Below, in pieces: positions 1 through 8,433 of a DNA stretch of 33,041 nt; the first letter of the stretch is position 1; each line of letters opens with the position of its first letter. Location of the stretch: the NCBI GenBank assembly GCA_003162425.1, contig PMOK01000295.1, forward strand, positions 1 through 33,041, given 5' to 3'. The translations under genes and the position numbers were made by a program. The notes below the pieces were generated by a model that worked only from the letters and a program-made list of their open reading frames with translations, was not told the DNA's origin and searched no databases. Source of the stretch: Bryobacterales bacterium. GTDB taxonomy: Bacteria; Acidobacteriota; Terriglobia; Bryobacterales; Bryobacteraceae.

Positions 1-531
1 TTCCGAGTCTTCTGGAAACTGGTTCGGATGATTCCGGTTCTGGTGGCAACGCAGGCCCGATCGGTGTTGTTCTACGGACCCGGCTGGGTAACCGGCGATT
101 GCCTCTGGCCGGTGGTGTGCGTGGTCGAGAAGCTATCGGGAAAAGCGGCCATTCAGCGCTCGCGCGATCTGATGACCGGCTTGCGGTCCGCCGGACGCGC
201 CCTCGCGATTCGTCATTTCGCGCTTGCGGCATTGACGCTTGCCGAGGTGGTCCAGTCCCTTTCTTTCTTCATGCGTGGGGAGATCAAGCAGGCGAATGTC
301 GTCATCACCGGAACCTGGTTCCCGGTTTTCGCGCTCTTTGCGGCGGCTCCCTTGTTTCTCTACGACCGGACCGCCGCGAATGAAAGTGGCCCATTGCTTC
401 AGTTAGACCGCACGCCTGAAGTGAGAACCACCGCGCGAATGTTCTCAGTCAGCTCAACCATCTGGTTAGCCATAGGCGTGCTCTATTTGCTGTATCAGCC
501 GATCAAGCTGTGGCTGTTCCGTGGCCGCTGA
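1..531 (+). CDS. C-terminal part of a multi-pass membrane protein (5' end outside window)
   Basis: The frame is open from the first base, so the 5' end lies outside the window; 176 residues are visible. Hydrophobic segments lie near the start, around residues 75-92, around 105-122 and near the C-terminus (about 150-168). The stretch VVCVVEKLSGKAAIQRSRDL resembles the motif 'V..VE..SG..AL.RS..L..G' of bacterial integral membrane proteins of the glycerophosphodiester phosphodiesterase membrane-domain/YciC-like type; this is from memory and gives no function. It converges on gmaS with 19 bp between the two stops. I do not assign a role. An internal ATG at 28 exists, but the upstream frame stays open and reads sensibly, so it is probably not the start. 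Confidence 0.7.
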   Translation, partial: FRVFWKLVRMIPVLVATQARSVLFYGPGWVTGDCLWPVVCVVEKLSGKAAIQRSRDLMTGLRSAGRALAIRHFALAALTLAEVVQSLSFFMRGEIKQANVVITGTWFPVFALFAAAPLFLYDRTAANESGPLLQLDRTPEVRTTARMFSVSSTIWLAIGVLYLLYQPIKLWLFRGR

Positions 532-550
532 ACAGGTACCGTGACGTCCC

Positions 551-1885
551 TCAATAGAGTTTCAGGTAGTTCTCGATTTCCCAGGCGCTGACGCTTTGGT
601 GATAGGCGCGCCATTCTTCCGATCGTACGCGCCGGTAGTATTGTGCGTAGTCAATGCCGAGCGCTTCCTGAAGTACTGTGTCCCCGGCGAATTTGTCCAG
701 AGCTTCGCGCAGCGTCGTCGGCAGGAAGCGAATGTTTCGCTTTTTCAACTCGGATTCAGACATCTCATGGAGATTGTCGTGGTTCATGGGACCCGGATCG
801 ATTTTGTTTTCGATTCCATCCAAACCGGCCGCCAGCAGCACCGTGCATGCCAAATAAGGATTAGCCGCGCCATCCACAGTACGATTCTCAATCCTTCCTG
901 GACCAGGAATGCGGATCATCTGCGTGCGATTGGCGCGGCCATAGGTCACGTAAACAGGCGCCCAGGTGGCGCCGGATCGCGGCGCTCCCCGAATCAAGCG
1001 TTTGTAGCTATTCACCAACGGAGCCGTGATGGCGGTGAGCGCTTCGGCGTGATGTAACACGCCGCCCATGAACCAGCGGCCGATTTGCGAAAGCCCTAAC
1101 GGATCGCCGGAATCCAGAAAGACGTTCTTGTTCGTAGCCGCGTCGGCCAGGCTCATATGGAAGTGCGCGCCATTGCCGGTCAGATGAGAAAAAGGTTTGG
1201 GCATAAACGTCGCCCACAAGCCATTGGCTTCGGCCACCGTTCGCACCATCCACTTGAAGAACGTATGCCGGTCGGCGGTGCGTAGCGCGTCCGAGTATGC
1301 CCAATTGATTTCGAACTGACAGTTGGCATCCTCGTGATCGCTGGCATACGGGCCCCAACCCAGCTCCTGCATATGCGCCAGCAGATTGGTCATCATATCC
1401 AGGTTGCGATAAAGCGCGCGCATGTCGTAGCAAGGCTTCCCAAGAGTATCCAGCGGATCCCAAGGCTCGTGTTCTCCCGTTGCATTCTTCTTCAGCAACA
1501 TGAATTCCGGCTCAACGCCGACGTTGAAGATGTAACCCTTCTGGCGCGCCTTCTCAATCTGGCGCGCAAGTATCGTGCGCGGGCAATAGCTCCAGGATTT
1601 TCCGTCCACGTGTAGATTGCCAGGCACCCAAGCGACATTCTTCCTCCATGGAAGAATCGCAAGCGATTCGAAGTCCGGAATGCTGACGACGTCAGGATCG
1701 TGCGGCCCTTGGCCCAGATCGCCGGCTGCGAATCCAGCGAATCCCGCCCCTTCCGACGCCATTTCTTCCAAATTGGTTGCGGGAACCAGCTTGGCCTTCG
1801 GCGCGCCGCTCATTTCTACAAACGAGCAAAAGAAATATTCGATTCCTTTGTCTCGCACCAGCCTTCTTACTTCGTCAATCTTCAT
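551..1885 (-). CDS. gmaS: Gamma-glutamylmethylamide synthetase (glutamine synthetase family, type III/GlnT-like)
   Basis: A 444-residue glutamine-synthetase-fold enzyme. Visible landmarks are VEPEF (about 124-128, metal-binding glutamates), HEDANCQFEI (about 184-193), GNGAHFHMS (about 237-245, the substrate/metal motif) and the C-terminal catalytic stretch RIPGPGRIENR followed by ANPYL. The length suits the GmaS/GlnT branch (about 430-450 residues). GmaS condenses glutamate and methylamine with ATP to gamma-glutamylmethylamide, the first step of the N-methylglutamate pathway. Sequence alone does not separate GmaS from a true glutamine synthetase; the call rests on the neighbours, since it is the last gene of a complete mgs/mgd operon, 18 bp after mgdA. 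The ATG at 1885 has an AGAGGA ribosome site 5 bases upstream. Confidence 0.88.
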   Translation of the reverse strand: MKIDEVRRLVRDKGIEYFFCSFVEMSGAPKAKLVPATNLEEMASEGAGFAGFAAGDLGQGPHDPDVVSIPDFESLAILPWRKNVAWVPGNLHVDGKSWSYCPRTILARQIEKARQKGYIFNVGVEPEFMLLKKNATGEHEPWDPLDTLGKPCYDMRALYRNLDMMTNLLAHMQELGWGPYASDHEDANCQFEINWAYSDALRTADRHTFFKWMVRTVAEANGLWATFMPKPFSHLTGNGAHFHMSLADAATNKNVFLDSGDPLGLSQIGRWFMGGVLHHAEALTAITAPLVNSYKRLIRGAPRSGATWAPVYVTYGRANRTQMIRIPGPGRIENRTVDGAANPYLACTVLLAAGLDGIENKIDPGPMNHDNLHEMSESELKKRNIRFLPTTLREALDKFAGDTVLQEALGIDYAQYYRRVRSEEWRAYHQSVSAWEIENYLKLY

Positions 1886-1903
1886 GATGGTCCTCTCTTC
1901 GCG

Positions 1904-3091
1904 TTATGAAGAAACTGCCGCGGCTGCCTTTTCTCCCACCAACCGGCCTGCGCGGAAACGCCCGGGCGAAAAAGCCTGAATCAACGCCGGCGTCTTGCCC
2001 GTGGCGATCAATTCGGCCGTACATTGCCCTGCGATCGGACCGGCCTTGAATCCGTAAGTGCCCCAGCCAACGTCCATGTAGAAGTTCTCCACCTCTTCCG
2101 CGCGTCCGATGATGGGCGCGTAATCCGGCGTCATATCGCATACGCCAGCCCACTGGCGCAGGACGCGAAGGCCGTGCAACTGAGGAAACAGGTCCAGCGT
2201 GTGCCCCGCGATCTGTTCCAGCGTTGGAAGCGTGGAACGCATACTGTAGCTTTGGTAAGGATCGATTTCCGCGCCCAGCACCAGTTCTCCCTTGTCGGTC
2301 TGGTTGACATACACGTGCAGCGTCGCCGAGACGATGACTTTATCAAGAAACGGCTTCAAAGGTTCGGTAACGCAGGCCTGTAACTGATGGGACACGATGG
2401 GCAGCGGTACTCCGGCCATTTTTGAAATGGTGGACGCCCAACCCGCGGTGACGTTGAGCACCGCCCCAGCGGCAACATTGCCGCGCGTGGTTGCGACGCA
2501 GAGCGCGCGGCCTTTTTCCACGCGGATGCCCGTCACTTCCGTATAGGGATGAATCTCGATGTCCATGCGATCGCAGGCGCGGGCATAGCCCCACACCACT
2601 GCATCGTGACGGATCACGCCGCCCGGCGGGTGATAGAGCGCCGCCATAATCGGGAATCGCGCGCGGCTGCTGATGTCGATCGCAGGCACCATCCGCTTGA
2701 TCTCATCCGGGAAAATGAGCTTGCTGTCCACGCCGAGCACCTGATTATTTTCCGCGCGCACGCGCAGCCCGATGAGAGAGGAATCCGTATGCGCCAGCGT
2801 CAGATGTCCGCACTGGCTGAACAGGACGTTCCATCCCAGCTCTTGAGACATTTGTTCATAAAGCTTCACCGATGCGTCATAGAAGGGAATGCCTTCCGGA
2901 GTTCGATAGTTGGATCGCAGGATAGCCGTGTTGCGGCCGCTGTTGCCGCTGCCGAGATAGCCCTTGTCGAGCAGTGCGATTTTCTTCACTCCATGACGCT
3001 TGCCAAGGTAGTAAGCAGTGGCAAGCCCGTGAATCCCAGCTCCGATAATGACGACGTCATAGGATGACTGGAGTGAACGCGGCCTCCACAT
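1904..3091 (-). CDS. mgdA: N-methylglutamate dehydrogenase subunit A (sarcosine oxidase beta-like FAD subunit)
   Basis: About 395 residues of a DAO-family flavoprotein like SoxB. The N-terminus carries the dinucleotide-binding motif VVIIGAGIHG (about 13-22), then LDKGYLGSGNSGRNT, which matches the flavin-site region of SoxB. The C-terminal half has DVGWGTYGFKAGP, the usual FAD-contact glycine stretch. In the heterotetramer it oxidises the N-methyl amine. The frame is open to 3181, but that would bury 82 bases in mgdD; ATG at 3091 (MWRPRSL), 8 bases after the mgdD stop, gives a normal N-terminus and is chosen. In other NMG clusters mgdA normally leads the mgd set; here it follows mgdD, so the order is B-C-D-A. 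Sarcosine oxidase beta is the alternative; the adjacent mgs and gmaS genes favour MgdA. Confidence 0.88.
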   Translation of the reverse strand: MWRPRSLQSSYDVVIIGAGIHGLATAYYLGKRHGVKKIALLDKGYLGSGNSGRNTAILRSNYRTPEGIPFYDASVKLYEQMSQELGWNVLFSQCGHLTLAHTDSSLIGLRVRAENNQVLGVDSKLIFPDEIKRMVPAIDISSRARFPIMAALYHPPGGVIRHDAVVWGYARACDRMDIEIHPYTEVTGIRVEKGRALCVATTRGNVAAGAVLNVTAGWASTISKMAGVPLPIVSHQLQACVTEPLKPFLDKVIVSATLHVYVNQTDKGELVLGAEIDPYQSYSMRSTLPTLEQIAGHTLDLFPQLHGLRVLRQWAGVCDMTPDYAPIIGRAEEVENFYMDVGWGTYGFKAGPIAGQCTAELIATGKTPALIQAFSPGRFRAGRLVGEKAAAAVSS

Positions 3092-3099
3092 TCTCTCTG

Positions 3100-3525
3100 T
3101 CAAGCTTCCAGCCTCCTCGACGCTTCCAGGCCGAATACTGTGATGTGGAATTCTTCGCCGGCATGCAAAAGAGATTCCCATACCGATTCAGCGTAGTCGC
3201 GCGGGATCATCAACAGGAAACCAAGCTCGTGGCGCGTGACCAGGCTTCGCACGTGTGCCACGGAGCCGTATGCCTTCGTCAGATCCAGATTGAGCGACGT
3301 AAGCTTGCTCAAAACCGCCCGGGTATTGGGTCCCGCAATCAGGAAACGAGCGTAGGGAGAAAGCGGTTCGTGGAGGTGGCTCAGATCGCAGATGCCAACA
3401 CTCCCGCGAACCGCCCCAGCCTCCTGCTCGGCGTTCGAATAACGCAACGGTACGTACCAGCCGTTTTCTTCGGCCAGCGTCGCGCCGGCTTTCTCATGCC
3501 ATCGATGTAATGCCGATCGCTTCAT
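3100..3525 (-). CDS. mgdD: N-methylglutamate dehydrogenase subunit D (sarcosine oxidase gamma-like)
   Basis: A small subunit of about 141 residues related to SoxG and to the N-terminal folate-binding fold of GcvT: it has LHRWHEKAGATL near the start and VGICDLSHLHEPLS (about 45-57), the counterpart of the 'GxxDxS' region of aminomethyltransferases. It is a structural part of the tetrameric N-methylglutamate dehydrogenase. The ATG at 3525 overlaps the mgdC stop by one base (TGATG), the usual arrangement for coupled translation; a GTG one codon earlier (3528) is also possible. It is followed after 8 bases by mgdA. The family is poorly conserved, so position in the operon carries much of the call. 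Confidence 0.8.
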   Translation of the reverse strand: MKRSALHRWHEKAGATLAEENGWYVPLRYSNAEQEAGAVRGSVGICDLSHLHEPLSPYARFLIAGPNTRAVLSKLTSLNLDLTKAYGSVAHVRSLVTRHELGFLLMIPRDYAESVWESLLHAGEEFHITVFGLEASRRLEA

Positions 3526-6161
3526 CACATTCTCAGTCGAGCGCCGTCCGGGTCATAGAAAACGCGCTGCGTGACAGTGGCTCGAACGGGCGCGCCGGCC
3601 ACGCGTATCTCGATCTGGGCTCCTTCGGCGGCAGCCCCGGCCGTAACCCATGCGAGTCCGATGGCTTTCTCGACAGCGGGCGAATACCGCGCACTTGTGA
3701 CGCGTCCAGCCAGCGCACCATTTACAAGGATCGCGGCGCCGTCCTCGGGAATTTGATTCGCGTTCATCGTGAACCCCACCAGGCTCTGCTGTGCCTGCGC
3801 GCTCTCAAGCTTACCGAGAGCGAATTTTCCGATGAAGTCGGCCTTGTCGTGCTTCACCACCCACGCCATGCCGGCTTCGTACGGACTGGTGAGCGCGTCG
3901 GTGTCGACGCCAACGATAACGTGGCGCTTCTCCAACCGGAGCAGCCGCTGCGCTTCCACGCCGAACGGGCAAATCCCGAACGGCCGTCCCGCATCCATCA
4001 AAGCGCTCCAAAGATGTTCGCCGGATTCCGCGGGGTAATGAATTTCCCACCCGGTTTCGCCAACAAATCCGATGCGCATCAAAAGCGCGGGAACGCCCGC
4101 TACTTCCGCATTGCGGCAGGCCATGTAAGGGAATTCAGCGTTGGAAAGACCGCAGCTAGTCAGCGCGCTCAGTACTTCTCGAGCTTTGGGACCCGCGAGA
4201 TTTACGGCCGCCAATGCCGACGTCAAATTATTTATCTGAACGTCCCAACCCGCGCCTGCCAGCCACCATTCCAGCCACTGCTCCACGAAATCCAGATTGC
4301 CGGTGGTGGTGGTGATAAAAAAATCATCTATGGTCCCCGCGCTCACGCTTGGGGCTACACTTCTTGTCCCACCGGGGTCACCCGTATTGTAGCCCCGCGC
4401 GTCAGCAAGGGGACGCGAGATAGTTCCGTCATCCAGAATGATCCCGGCTTCATCACACAACACCGCATATCGCACCCGCCCCGGCTTCAAGTCCGAAAAC
4501 CGGTTGGTGTAAACCTTATCCAGCAACTTGCCGCTGTCGCGACCCTTCAGCGACAATTTGCCAAGCGTGCTGACGTCGATCACTCCCACAGCCTGCCGCA
4601 CCGCGTGATATTCCCGCAGGATGGATTCCCGTTCCGTCTGAGCGCTCTTGTAATAGCGGGGACGTTTCCAATCGCCCATGTCCATCCACACGGCGCCCAG
4701 TTCCTCATGCTGGTAGTGCATGGGCGTGCGGCGAATGGGATGGTGGCGTGCGCCGCCGAGTGCGCCCAACGTGACACCGGGATTCGGAGGACGGGATGTT
4801 GTTACGCCGGTTTCTTGAATCGCGCGGCCGGTCTCCCGCGCGCAAATGCCTATCGCCTGAAGCTGGCACATGCGCCCCTGGCACGGACCCATGGTGGTTG
4901 TCGTGTAGCGCTTCAGCAGCTCAATGTGATCGAAGCCTTCCGCCACGCTGTCGCAGATGTCTTGGCTGGTGACGTCGTTGCAGAAGCAGACGAATGTTCT
5001 TTTGTTGGGCATCGACACGAGTGTCGATGCGGCACGCACGAGTGCGTGCGCTACGTCTCCCACCGCTGTGATGTTGGGCGGAAGCTCAGTTGGTACAAAA
5101 GCGCCCGCTTCAGCGCTCCACTCCAATTTGGCGCCGGCTTGTGAGAGCAATCCCGCATCGGGGATGCGATGCCCACACATAACAACTAGATCGCATGCGA
5201 AGGCGCCGCGTCTGGTCCGCAATCCAGTGACATGCTTGCTGCCGGTAGCTTCCAGCACGTCACTCGGAGGAACCGTCGCAACCACCGCAATCCCCACATT
5301 GCGAAGTTCCGCGGCAATGGCTGAATCCCCGGTTTCATTCGAGATAATCACGGCGCTGGTTCCCGGCTGAATGCCGTGCCGATGGATCAAGCGCCAGACA
5401 GCCGTGGATAACATGATGCCGGGCAGATCGTTATTTTTGAACGTCAGCGGAGCCTCATACGCGCCGGTTGCAACTACGATCCGTTTCGCGCGGATGTGGA
5501 CCAGACGCTCTCGGGCACCCGAATGCGGCTCCGATTGCAGTACGCCGAGCAGATTTCCTTCGTACAGTCCGAAGCAGTAGGAACGGGAAAGAAGAGTGTA
5601 GCTAGAGTCGCCCGGCGTAGTACGCGGTTGATCATCCACCACCACCACGCGTTCCCCTTGGGAAGCTGCTTCGCGAGCGGCATTCAATCCGGCCGGACCT
5701 GCTCCGATGACGGCTACGCCGGCCTGCATGTGGGCGTGTTCGTATACGGCCTCGGGAGCATCCGGCGGAGGAGGATCGCCCAATCCCGCCACCTTGCGGA
5801 TCTGCGCCTCAGCCAAATGCCACATACGGGGATTGGTGAAATTTTTGTAGTACCAACCGACGGGCATCATCCAATCGAATTGCTGAGCAATGGCCAGGTA
5901 ATCGAAATCCAGAGAGGGCCGCGCGTTCTGATGTTTCACCGCCATCCCCGCGCGCGCTGGAGTGATGCAGGTCCGGACGTTGGGAATTCCATCCACGTTC
6001 ATCAGGCAATTCGGACAGTGGCCGGAGCAGCACAGCAGCCCGCGAGGCCGGTGATATTTGAAGCTGCGAGTGAAAATCCGCTGACCGGCGCGATAAAGCG
6101 CCGATGCTACCGTATCGCCTTCCTGGATGGGGATTGCTTTTCCGTTAAAGCGGATATCCAC
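3525..6161 (-). CDS. mgdC: N-methylglutamate dehydrogenase subunit C (sarcosine oxidase alpha-like), with two repeat-derived inserts
   Basis: The 878-residue large subunit. Domains in order: a 2Fe-2S ferredoxin-like N-terminus with a cysteine cluster (C44, C45, C49, C52, C65); an NAD/FAD-binding domain with VIGAGPAG (about 151-158); a BFD-type Fe-S segment with FVCFC and GPCQGRMC (about 388-430); and a C-terminal GcvT-like tetrahydrofolate domain, expected to take the one-carbon unit from N-methylglutamate oxidation. Two stretches look foreign and are encoded by palindromic repeats: about residues 369-385 (family A, 5009-5055) and 583-610 (family B, 4333-4414). Both keep the frame. The family is usually somewhat longer (about 960-1000 residues, from memory); the part after VVVDDQPR (about 172-190) looks shortened or replaced. 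It starts 6 bases after mgdB. SoxA is the alternative name. Confidence 0.88.
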   Translation of the reverse strand: MDIRFNGKAIPIQEGDTVASALYRAGQRIFTRSFKYHRPRGLLCCSGHCPNCLMNVDGIPNVRTCITPARAGMAVKHQNARPSLDFDYLAIAQQFDWMMPVGWYYKNFTNPRMWHLAEAQIRKVAGLGDPPPPDAPEAVYEHAHMQAGVAVIGAGPAGLNAAREAASQGERVVVVDDQPRTTPGDSSYTLLSRSYCFGLYEGNLLGVLQSEPHSGARERLVHIRAKRIVVATGAYEAPLTFKNNDLPGIMLSTAVWRLIHRHGIQPGTSAVIISNETGDSAIAAELRNVGIAVVATVPPSDVLEATGSKHVTGLRTRRGAFACDLVVMCGHRIPDAGLLSQAGAKLEWSAEAGAFVPTELPPNITAVGDVAHALVRAASTLVSMPNKRTFVCFCNDVTSQDICDSVAEGFDHIELLKRYTTTTMGPCQGRMCQLQAIGICARETGRAIQETGVTTSRPPNPGVTLGALGGARHHPIRRTPMHYQHEELGAVWMDMGDWKRPRYYKSAQTERESILREYHAVRQAVGVIDVSTLGKLSLKGRDSGKLLDKVYTNRFSDLKPGRVRYAVLCDEAGIILDDGTISRPLADARGYNTGDPGGTRSVAPSVSAGTIDDFFITTTTGNLDFVEQWLEWWLAGAGWDVQINNLTSALAAVNLAGPKAREVLSALTSCGLSNAEFPYMACRNAEVAGVPALLMRIGFVGETGWEIHYPAESGEHLWSALMDAGRPFGICPFGVEAQRLLRLEKRHVIVGVDTDALTSPYEAGMAWVVKHDKADFIGKFALGKLESAQAQQSLVGFTMNANQIPEDGAAILVNGALAGRVTSARYSPAVEKAIGLAWVTAGAAAEGAQIEIRVAGAPVRATVTQRVFYDPDGARLRM
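4333..4414. repeat. Family B palindromic repeat inside mgdC
   Basis: Two 26-bp arms (4333-4358 and 4389-4414) form an imperfect inverted repeat, with ends GTCCCC and GGGGCTAC, around a 30-bp centre. The same arms occur at 27346-27410. It encodes about residues 583-610 of MgdC in frame. Confidence 0.8.
5009..5055. repeat. Family A double-hairpin repeat inside mgdC
   Basis: First hairpin: GCATCGACAC, loop GA, GTGTCGATGC (5009-5030). Second hairpin: GCACGCAC, loop GA, GTGCGTGC (5032-5049), then GCTACG. Compared with the copies at 25842 and 28143, paired bases in the first stem differ together, so the hairpin is kept. Confidence 0.82.
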
Positions 6162-6167
6162 TGTTGA

Positions 6168-6419
6168 TTACTCCGGATACCAAGTGGCGATCACAGTGTT
6201 GGTTCGGGTGTCCCTCAGCGCTTGGAACCACTTGCGGCAGCCGTTGCGGTGGAACCACCATTCCTCCTGCTCGCCGGCCTCGTTCGTCTTCGTGTAGATG
6301 TATTGGAACCAGGCCTCTTCGCTATCGCCCTGCTGTGGGCGTGATTTGACCTCGCCGCCAAAGCGGAATTCGTAAGCGCTGCGTTCTCCACATTCCGGGC
6401 ACGCCAACAAGAACGACAT
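6168..6419 (-). CDS. mgdB: N-methylglutamate dehydrogenase subunit B (sarcosine oxidase delta-like, zinc site)
   Basis: An 83-residue protein of the SoxD family, whose usual length is 80-110. The N-terminal CPECG (8-12) and a later HRNGCRKWF supply three cysteines and a histidine, which bind zinc in sarcosine oxidase delta subunits. The closing stretch RDTRTNTV is also typical of the family. It is the small zinc subunit of the dehydrogenase tetramer. The ATG directly follows the mgsC stop (TGA-ATG, no gap) and the stop is 6 bases before mgdC, so the two are certainly co-transcribed. Confidence 0.87.
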   Translation of the reverse strand: MSFLLACPECGERSAYEFRFGGEVKSRPQQGDSEEAWFQYIYTKTNEAGEQEEWWFHRNGCRKWFQALRDTRTNTVIATWYPE

Positions 6420-7721
6420 TCAGCTGCCGAACACCTTTCTGGTACCGGCCAGCGGGATGCCGCAGATCATGGAAGCTTCCGCGGTGAGCGCCGCCATGTC
6501 TTCCGGTTCCAGGTGATGAATATCGCTTTTTCCGCAAGCGCGTGCCAGCATCTGAATTTCGAGCGTCATCGCGCGCAGCAGGTTCAAAACGCGCTCGGCG
6601 CCTTCGTCAATGTCTAGGCGCTTCATCAGCTCCGGGTTCTGTGTGGTAATTCCCACGGGACAGCGGCCGGTGTGGCAATGGTGGCAATGATAGGGCGCGG
6701 CTCCGATGGCGTGATAGTCAATCTCATACATGGCGCGATTGCAGTTCAGCGCAATGAGCGCGGCCGTACCGATATATATAGCGTCCGCCCCCAGCGCGAT
6801 GGCTTTCGCCGCATCCACTCCGTCGCGTATCCCGCCCGCGATGATCAACTGCACTTCTCCATAAACGCCGATATCTTCAAGTGCGCGGCGCGCTTCACAC
6901 ACCGCCGCGAGCGTCGGTAAGCCGGTGTGTTCCTGCAGAATGGCCGGTGAAGCCGCCGTGCCGCCTTCCATGCCATCCACCACGATCACATCGGCGCCGG
7001 CTTTTGCCGCGAGTTTCACATCGTCGAACACGCGGCTTGCGCCCATTTTGACGAATATCGGCACCTGGCCATCCGTGGCTTCGCGAAGTTCTTCCACTTT
7101 GATCACCATGTCATCGGGTCCGAGAAAATCCGGGTGCCGCGCCGGACTGCGCTGGTCCACGCCGATGGGCAAATCGCGCTGGTGGGCGATTACATCGGAA
7201 ACCTTAGAGCCCAGCAGCAGGCCACCTGTTCCAGGCTTCGCGCCTTGGCCGATGGTCAACTCGATACCATCGGCTTCACGCATATCGTGAATATTTATGC
7301 CGTAACGCGAGGGCAGAACCTCATAGATCAGGCACCTGCTCGCGTCACGTTCCGCGCGAAGCATCCCGCCGTCGCCGGTGGTGTTGGATGAACCAGCCAG
7401 CGCCGCTCCCTTTGCCAGCGCTGTTTTCGCGTTGAGCGAAAGCGCTCCCCAGCTCATGCCCGTGATCATGATGGGGATGTCGAGTTCGATCGGCTTTTTT
7501 GCGTGCCGCGTCCCGAGAACTGTCTTTGTGGAGCACTTCTCGCGATAACCTTCGAGCGGAATGCGAGTCAGCGAGCAGGGCAAAAACGTCAGGTCGTCGA
7601 AGGTGGCCCACCGGCGCTCGCGCAACGTGCCATAGCCGCGAATCGCGTAAAGGCCCGTCGCTGCTTTCCGTTGTATTTCCTCGATGACGCCGGGTTGAAA
7701 TGTTCCGCTGGTTTCGAGCAC
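6420..7721 (-). CDS. mgsC: N-methylglutamate synthase subunit C (glutamate synthase FMN-binding domain protein)
   Basis: About 433 residues matching the FMN/synthase domain of large-subunit glutamate synthase. Visible features are KPGTGGLLLG and GGTAASP, which shape the FMN barrel, GADAIYIGTAAL, and the Fe-S cysteine set CHHCHTGRCPVGITTQNP. With MgsA and MgsB it converts gamma-glutamylmethylamide plus glutamate to N-methylglutamate. The frame is open to 7790, but the extra residues look like a read-through of mgsB. The GTG at 7721, one base after the mgsB stop and 9 bases after a perfect AGGAGG, is the supported start. It is followed without a gap by mgdB. Confidence 0.9.
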   Translation of the reverse strand: MLETSGTFQPGVIEEIQRKAATGLYAIRGYGTLRERRWATFDDLTFLPCSLTRIPLEGYREKCSTKTVLGTRHAKKPIELDIPIMITGMSWGALSLNAKTALAKGAALAGSSNTTGDGGMLRAERDASRCLIYEVLPSRYGINIHDMREADGIELTIGQGAKPGTGGLLLGSKVSDVIAHQRDLPIGVDQRSPARHPDFLGPDDMVIKVEELREATDGQVPIFVKMGASRVFDDVKLAAKAGADVIVVDGMEGGTAASPAILQEHTGLPTLAAVCEARRALEDIGVYGEVQLIIAGGIRDGVDAAKAIALGADAIYIGTAALIALNCNRAMYEIDYHAIGAAPYHCHHCHTGRCPVGITTQNPELMKRLDIDEGAERVLNLLRAMTLEIQMLARACGKSDIHHLEPEDMAALTAEASMICGIPLAGTRKVFGS

Positions 7722-7722
7722 T

Positions 7723-8433
7723 CTACAGAGCCTCCTGCCAGATTTTCCGATCGCGCTGGTTGAAGTTCCACAGCCTGCGGCCGGAAACAATCTTCTTGAA
7801 GTTTTTCCCGGAAGGTTTGGTTTTGCGAATTTCGAACGGTAGGTAGCGTTCCAGGGTGGCGTCGAGAAATTCCACGTCCGCCGAGCTCAATGCTTCGATC
7901 ACCGTGTCATTTCCCAGGCCGGCGATTTTTCCGCCTACGTAGCAGACCGTAGCGTACATTGAATCGGCGAAGGCATCTCCAGCGTCGCCACAAACGATTA
8001 GCGCTCCCTTTTGCCCCATAAAACCCGCCATGTAGCCGCAGTCTCCGCCGATCAACACCAGGCCGCCCTTCATGGAGACGCCCGCGCGAGCCGCCGCATC
8101 GCCATAAACGATCACCGCGCCCCCTCGAATGGCCGCGCCCGCTCCATTTCCAGCGCTCCCATGCACGATCGCCGTTCCATTCAACATGGATTCGGCCAGG
8201 CCCCAACCAGCGCTCCCGGTCACTTCCACCGTGGAGCCGTCCGCCAGAGCGCCGCAATAATATCCGGCGCTGCCTTCGATGGTTACGTGCGCGGGTTCCA
8301 AAATGGCTACGCCCAAATTATGCCGTCCGCCGGGATTCCGGACCGTGATCTCGTTGTCCCCGCCACGAATGTGAGATTTGATGGCGACGTTGATTTCGCG
8401 GATGCTCCGCCCCTCGCAAGTTACTTCCGCCAT
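7723..8433 (-). CDS. mgsB: N-methylglutamate synthase subunit B (glutamate synthase GXGXG-domain protein)
   Basis: A 236-residue protein that is almost entirely the right-handed beta-helix (GXGXG) domain found at the C-terminus of GltB. Repeating glycine turns run from about 30 to 175, for example GSAGYYCG, GSAGWG, GSAGNGAG, GGAVIVYGDAAARAG and GGDCGYMAGFMGQKG. In MgsABC this separate subunit plays the structural role that the domain has in glutamate synthase. The ATG at 8433 overlaps the end of mgsA by 13 bases, and the stop is one base from the GTG of mgsC. The formylmethanofuran dehydrogenase C subunit has the same fold, but the flanking amidotransferase and FMN genes make that unlikely. 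Confidence 0.9.
   Translation of the reverse strand: MAEVTCEGRSIREINVAIKSHIRGGDNEITVRNPGGRHNLGVAILEPAHVTIEGSAGYYCGALADGSTVEVTGSAGWGLAESMLNGTAIVHGSAGNGAGAAIRGGAVIVYGDAAARAGVSMKGGLVLIGGDCGYMAGFMGQKGALIVCGDAGDAFADSMYATVCYVGGKIAGLGNDTVIEALSSADVEFLDATLERYLPFEIRKTKPSGKNFKKIVSGRRLWNFNQRDRKIWQEAL
7731..7736 (-). promoter_or_regulatory. Ribosome-binding site deciding the mgsC start
   Basis: A perfect AGGAGG on the minus strand lies 9 bases before the GTG at 7721. It sits inside the last codons of mgsB and favours 7721 over longer upstream starts in the same frame. Confidence 0.75.

Noticed and set aside
3510..5144. A 544-codon open frame on the plus strand
   Set aside because: It lies opposite mgdC, whose protein has full family motifs. 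The plus-strand translation is rich in Arg/His/Pro and has no recognisable domain; it is a GC-rich shadow frame.
1904..6161. Sarcosine oxidase soxBDAG as the name for the four-subunit enzyme
   Set aside because: The subunits are homologous, but joint presence of mgsABC and gmaS in the same operon points to N-methylglutamate dehydrogenase. Sarcosine oxidase stays a possible alternative for the biochemical activity.
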